Shown in pieces: positions 6,395-8,921 of a DNA stretch of 8,921 nucleotides. The position numbers were made by a program, and so were the translations under genes. Numbering within the stretch: the first letter of the stretch is position 1; the number at the start of each line of letters is the position of its first letter. Origin of the DNA: Aquificaceae bacterium. GTDB lineage: Bacteria; Aquificota; Aquificia; Aquificales; Aquificaceae. The stretch spans positions 1 through 8,921 of the forward strand of contig WFYH01000184.1 of NCBI GenBank assembly GCA_015490215.1. Direction: 5' to 3'. The notes under the pieces were generated by a model. The model did not search any database. It had not been told where the DNA came from and was given only the letters and a program-made list of their open reading frames with translations.

Positions 6395-6634
6395 CTATTC
6401 ATAACAAAAAACCTCTACCCCCCCCCTGAAAAATCCTTTATTCTCAATAACTTGCAATATTTCCTCCACCTTTCTCCTGATATCAATGAGGTAGAACTCC
6501 ATAATCTCCATTCGCCTTTCCAAGACCTTCAGTTTTTCTTCAACGGATTTGAGGTTTTCTCCATATTCCAGAGCCTTTTCAATATCTTTAAGAGCTTTTT
6601 TAAGGTCCTTCAGTACGTCGCCCAACTCTTCCAT
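6395..6634 (-). CDS. Small coiled-coil protein, last gene of the bactofilin group
   Basis: A 79-residue hypothetical protein that is almost entirely charged amphipathic helix: residues 1-65 show heptad-like spacing of Leu/Ile/Val/Met among Lys and Glu, followed by a short Gly-containing tail ending VEVFCYE. I recognise no family. It follows the bactofilin stop by 6 bases, so it is very probably co-transcribed and may be a partner of the bactofilin or the membrane peptidase. The nearest Shine-Dalgarno-like sequence, GGGGAGG (minus strand 6655-6649), is 14 bases from the ATG, which is long, so initiation may rely on coupling. The codons for the tail contain a run of nine G (6418-6426), and changes in run length would alter the last residues. 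Confidence 0.65.
   Translation of the reverse strand: MEELGDVLKDLKKALKDIEKALEYGENLKSVEEKLKVLERRMEIMEFYLIDIRRKVEEILQVIENKGFFRGGVEVFCYE
6418..6426 (-). repeat. G9 homopolymer tract in the coiled-coil gene
   Basis: Nine consecutive C on the plus strand, i.e. G9 on the coding strand, spanning the codons AGG GGG GGG GTA of the preceding coding feature. One base fewer gives TAG immediately after Arg-Gly-Gly; one more gives a different tail (GRGFLL) and a TGA. Such tracts are prone to slipped-strand mispairing. The tract itself is seen directly; any switching is inference. Confidence 0.9.
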
Positions 6635-6640
6635 AGGAGC

Positions 6641-7027
6641 TCAGGTTTCCTCCCCGATGGGCTCGGAGGCAAACCCGCCCATGGAACACCTTCCGTTGTA
6701 AAAGGCTCCCTCTTCAATTATCAGGGCGTTTACCTTTATGTCCCCTGTAAGGTGGGCGCCTCTTTTCAGTTCTATCTTCCCCGCCTCTATGTTGCCGGTC
6801 ACTTTACCGTAGATGAGAACTTCGGGGCACTGTATATCACCTTCTACACTTCCGCTTTCTCCTATTATCAGCATACCTTCGCTTTTGATGTTTCCCTTCA
6901 CAGAGCCGTCAATCCTCGTTGCGGTTGAAAGCATAAGGTTCCCTTCAAAGACACAGCCCTCTCCTATCAGGGTACTTACTTCGGCACTACCGGAAACCTT
7001 AACCTCTTCCTTTTTTCCACCAAACAT
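6641..7027 (-). CDS. Bactofilin
   Basis: A 128-residue bactofilin (DUF583, CcmA/BacA type), a polymerising cytoskeletal protein that forms filaments without nucleotide and directs local wall synthesis or modification. The core is a right-handed beta-helix of short turns: STLIGEGCVFEGNL, ATRIDGSVKGNIKSEGMLIIGESGSVEGDIQ, EVLIYGKVTGNIEAGKIELKRGAHLTGDIKVNALIIEEGAFYNG, about residues 18-113, with the repeated G-x(1,2)-GNI/GDI pattern. The termini are short and flexible, as in other bactofilins; the N-terminal MFGGKKEE could contact the membrane. GAGGTGG lies 7 bases before the ATG, and the gene begins 3 bases after the M23 peptidase stop. Bactofilin next to an M23 peptidase is a recurrent arrangement (for example Helicobacter csd1/ccmA and LmdC-type pairs), pointing to a cell-shape role. 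Confidence 0.95.
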   Translation of the reverse strand: MFGGKKEEVKVSGSAEVSTLIGEGCVFEGNLMLSTATRIDGSVKGNIKSEGMLIIGESGSVEGDIQCPEVLIYGKVTGNIEAGKIELKRGAHLTGDIKVNALIIEEGAFYNGRCSMGGFASEPIGEET

Positions 7028-7030
7028 GCT

Positions 7031-7870
7031 TTACCACCTCACATACATGTATTTGATAGGGTTTTGCTTCTTTGAGTACCTCCAGACCTCGTAGTGGACG
7101 TGCGGACCCGTGGATTTACCCGAAGAACCTACATAACCTATTATCTGGCCGGACTTTACCCACTGCCCTCTTTTTACCTTTATCTTTGACATATGAGCGT
7201 ATAAGGTTTTGAAACCGTACGCGTGCTTTATTATCACCGTTTTGCCGTAACCGCCCCACCTGCCAGCAAAAACCACCTTACCCTCTGCCGTTGCCCTAAC
7301 GGGGGTTCCCCAAGGAGCCATTATGTCTACACCGTCATGGAATTCGTATTTACCCGAGAAGGGATCCCTTCTGTATCCGTATTTGGAGGTCAGCCTTCCC
7401 CAAACGGGTGGACCGAGAGGCAACCTACTTAGGTATTTTTGAAACTTTACAGCTTCCTTTTGTAGAAAGGTAACATAGTCTATATCTAAGGGGTCTATTC
7501 TTGAAGACACACCCCCTACCGACTTGGGAACACTTCTTATACCCTTCTTCCTCAAGAATTTGTCAATAGTTAAGAGCTTTGCTTCCAGCTCTTCAACTTT
7601 GAGCTTAAACTGTTCCAAGTAGTCGTTTCTTTTCCTTTCTTCGGAAAGCAGTTTGCTCAGTTTGGTTCTTTCCTCCGAAAGGTAGGCAACTTCCTTCCTG
7701 AGTTTTTGATTTTCAGTATAGGAGTAGATAGCAAAGGCTGTCAGCGACCCCAGACCGATTATGAAAGCTCCAAGCGAGAACTTCAAAAGTCTTTTGTTTA
7801 TCCGTAGGCTTTTTGCGCTTTTCCCTCCATACCCTACTATGAGGATGTTTATATATTTCTCCTTCCCCAT
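7031..7870 (-). CDS. Membrane-anchored M23 (LytM-type) peptidoglycan endopeptidase
   Basis: A 279-residue cell-wall hydrolase. It has a basic cytoplasmic N-terminus (1-30), one membrane anchor (about 31-50), a periplasmic coiled coil (about 53-110), a linker, and a C-terminal M23 domain (about 153-270). Zinc and catalytic residues are present: H178 and D182 in HDGVD, H226 in YAH, and H257/H259 in GPHVHYEV. It should therefore be an active metallo-endopeptidase cleaving peptide cross-links, not a degenerate activator like EnvC or NlpD. Topology and the neighbouring bactofilin match the LmdC/Csd1 pattern, in which the cytoplasmic tail meets the bactofilin. The ATG is 13 bases after the CDF stop with no clear Shine-Dalgarno sequence; a TAAAAT (minus strand 7886-7881) in that gap could be a -10 box of an internal promoter giving a near-leaderless message. 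Confidence 0.94.
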   Translation of the reverse strand: MGKEKYINILIVGYGGKSAKSLRINKRLLKFSLGAFIIGLGSLTAFAIYSYTENQKLRKEVAYLSEERTKLSKLLSEERKRNDYLEQFKLKVEELEAKLLTIDKFLRKKGIRSVPKSVGGVSSRIDPLDIDYVTFLQKEAVKFQKYLSRLPLGPPVWGRLTSKYGYRRDPFSGKYEFHDGVDIMAPWGTPVRATAEGKVVFAGRWGGYGKTVIIKHAYGFKTLYAHMSKIKVKRGQWVKSGQIIGYVGSSGKSTGPHVHYEVWRYSKKQNPIKYMYVRW

Positions 7871-7883
7871 AATGGAGTTTATT

Positions 7884-8921
7884 TTAACCCTCTTTGTTTA
7901 GCTTGAGCTTTGATATCTCAGCCAAAGCTTCATAAACATTCTCGGTTTCAGTTTCCCATACGAAGATTCCGTTTTTATGAAGTATCCACTTGGCGAGGGA
8001 GCTTTTGGGATGGTGACCGCATACTACAATGTCAACACCTTCCCTGACAAGCATCTTGGCTACAGTCTCTTCGGAAGGATTTTCAATCTTCAACACCTTT
8101 GGTTCCCCCTTTCCTTCTTCAAAGATGTAAAGCCTCTTTCCGGAGGAAAAATCACCGCAGACCTTTACACCCTCCTCGGAAAGAACACCTATCTTGAGCT
8201 TGCTCTCTTTAGCAGGCTCGTAATGGATGAAAACCATCTCCGTATTTTCCACCTCTTCGGAGATCTTCCTTTCTATCTCGTCCGCTATCCTGTGGCTTTT
8301 TATAAAGCTTCCCGCCCTGAGTTTTATCTGGGCATCCACAAAGAGCTTTTCCCCCGCGCTCCTTACAAGAAGCTTGTTAACCTCTTCCACCTCGGGAAAG
8401 CTCAGGATTATGTTTCTTATCCTTTCCACCGTTTCCCTGTCTGCGGATATGTCAAGGATCACGCCTATCTGTTCCTTAAGGAGACCCGCCGCCGTGTAAA
8501 GGATCACACCCACAACGGCAAGGGCAAAGTATCTGTCGTAGTTGTAACCCATGTAGGCACTTACTAGGCTTATCAGGACGAGGGCGGAACCAAAGGCGTC
8601 CGCCAAGGTGTGGTAAGAGTCCGCCATAAGGGTGGGTGAGTTGAGCCTCTTAGCTGCTCTCCTTTCAAGGAAGGAAAGGGTAAGGGAAGAGGTTAAGGAA
8701 AAAAGGGCAACCCCTATGCCAACAGGCAGATGTTCCTGAGAGAGTTTTACCTCACCTGTTAGCGCCCTGTGGGCTATCTCATAACCGGAGACGATCAAAA
8801 ATAGGGCTATAGCTATCGCCCCTATGTTTTCCAACTTATAAAGACCGTAAGGAAACCTTTCGTGCTTTTTTTGAGAAAACCTTATTGACAAATAGGCTAT
8901 CGCGGAGGCAAGGCTGTCCGA
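7884..8921 (-). CDS. Cation diffusion facilitator fused to a C-terminal NifX/NifB-like domain (5' truncated by window edge)
   Basis: A CDF-type metal/proton antiporter, open without a stop to the window edge; the visible part has 345 residues. The first visible residues, SDSLASAIAYLSIRF, match the Asp-containing second membrane helix of the family, so helix 1 lies outside, and the TTG at 8891 is only an internal codon. Numbering from that TTG: FPYGLYKLEN (13-22), a helix 24-45, a helix 56-75, the metal-site helix ADSYHTLAD (90-98, the HxxxD motif), a helix 120-138, then the cytoplasmic dimerisation domain (about 140-226) ending FIHYEP. Residues about 231-325 (LKIGVLSEEGVKVCGDF to NVYEALAEI) resemble the dinitrogenase Fe-Mo cofactor-binding family, with VVCGHHPKSSLAKWILHKNG replacing the usual CGGIGP. 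This tail may sense or bind metal. Zn, Fe and Co are all possible substrates. Confidence 0.9.
   Translation of the reverse strand, partial: SDSLASAIAYLSIRFSQKKHERFPYGLYKLENIGAIAIALFLIVSGYEIAHRALTGEVKLSQEHLPVGIGVALFSLTSSLTLSFLERRAAKRLNSPTLMADSYHTLADAFGSALVLISLVSAYMGYNYDRYFALAVVGVILYTAAGLLKEQIGVILDISADRETVERIRNIILSFPEVEEVNKLLVRSAGEKLFVDAQIKLRAGSFIKSHRIADEIERKISEEVENTEMVFIHYEPAKESKLKIGVLSEEGVKVCGDFSSGKRLYIFEEGKGEPKVLKIENPSEETVAKMLVREGVDIVVCGHHPKSSLAKWILHKNGIFVWETETENVYEALAEISKLKLNKEG

Noticed and set aside
6341..6928. Plus-strand frame of 195 codons opposite the coiled-coil and bactofilin genes
   Set aside because: It crosses the C9 run and two minus-strand genes, one of which is a certain bactofilin; no recognisable domain and no ribosome-binding site.
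8889..8891. TTG as the start of the CDF gene
   Set aside because: The frame continues to the window edge and the preceding codons encode the family's conserved Asp-containing second membrane helix (SDSLASAIAY), so the gene starts beyond the window.
1..8921. Search for CRISPR arrays, tRNA or rRNA genes, transposons, attachment sites and toxin-antitoxin or phage-defence modules
   Set aside because: No spaced direct repeats, cloverleaf, transposase or integrase motifs were seen by eye; the Uma2 gene alone is not evidence of a defence system.

Overview
The window looks like chromosomal DNA of a thermophilic chemolithoautotroph of the Aquificaceae (Hydrogenobacter, Thermocrinis or Aquifex type). 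The reasons are an operon for a five-subunit 2-oxoacid:ferredoxin oxidoreductase (an enzyme type described from Hydrogenobacter), Lys/Glu/Arg-rich proteins with many AGG/AGA and ATA codons, and very tight gene packing with stop/start overlaps. This assignment is inferred from gene content; no rRNA or other phylogenetic marker apart from rsmH is present. I see no tRNA, rRNA, CRISPR array, IS element or prophage.

Layout. (1) Positions 1-133: the probable 5' end of a gene leaving the window on the minus strand (68 to <1), then a short divergent promoter region. (2) Positions 134-2127, plus strand: a compact three-gene group made of a small NIL-domain protein, a prohibitin-like SPFH membrane protein, and RsmH, the 16S rRNA m4C1402 methyltransferase. 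(3) Positions 2124-6271, minus strand: the oxidoreductase operon in the order ferredoxin (delta), ACDS-epsilon-like small subunit, a Uma2-family nuclease-like gene, alpha, beta, gamma. The junctions are coupled by overlaps of 1-11 nt and strong Shine-Dalgarno sequences. Its last gene converges on rsmH and their stop codons overlap by 4 bp. (4) Positions 6272-6394: the probable promoter and leader of that operon. (5) Positions 6395-8921, minus strand: a cation diffusion facilitator fused to a NifX-like domain (5' end beyond the window), an M23 peptidase with a membrane anchor and coiled coil, a bactofilin, and a 79-residue coiled-coil protein whose 3' end contains a run of nine G.

How the genes work together. 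The minus-strand operon most likely makes pyruvate:ferredoxin oxidoreductase, which in the reductive TCA cycle carboxylates acetyl-CoA to pyruvate using reduced ferredoxin. The paralogous 2-oxoglutarate enzyme cannot be fully excluded from sequence alone. The M23 peptidase, bactofilin and coiled-coil genes look like a cell-shape or wall-remodelling module. The most unusual points are the Uma2 gene built into a core carbon-fixation operon, the G9 tract that could switch the C-terminus of the bactofilin-linked protein, the CDF-NifX fusion, and the acetyl-CoA-synthase-epsilon-like fifth subunit. I did not find a clearly new multi-gene defence or mobile system. No unannotated stretch exceeds 300 bases.
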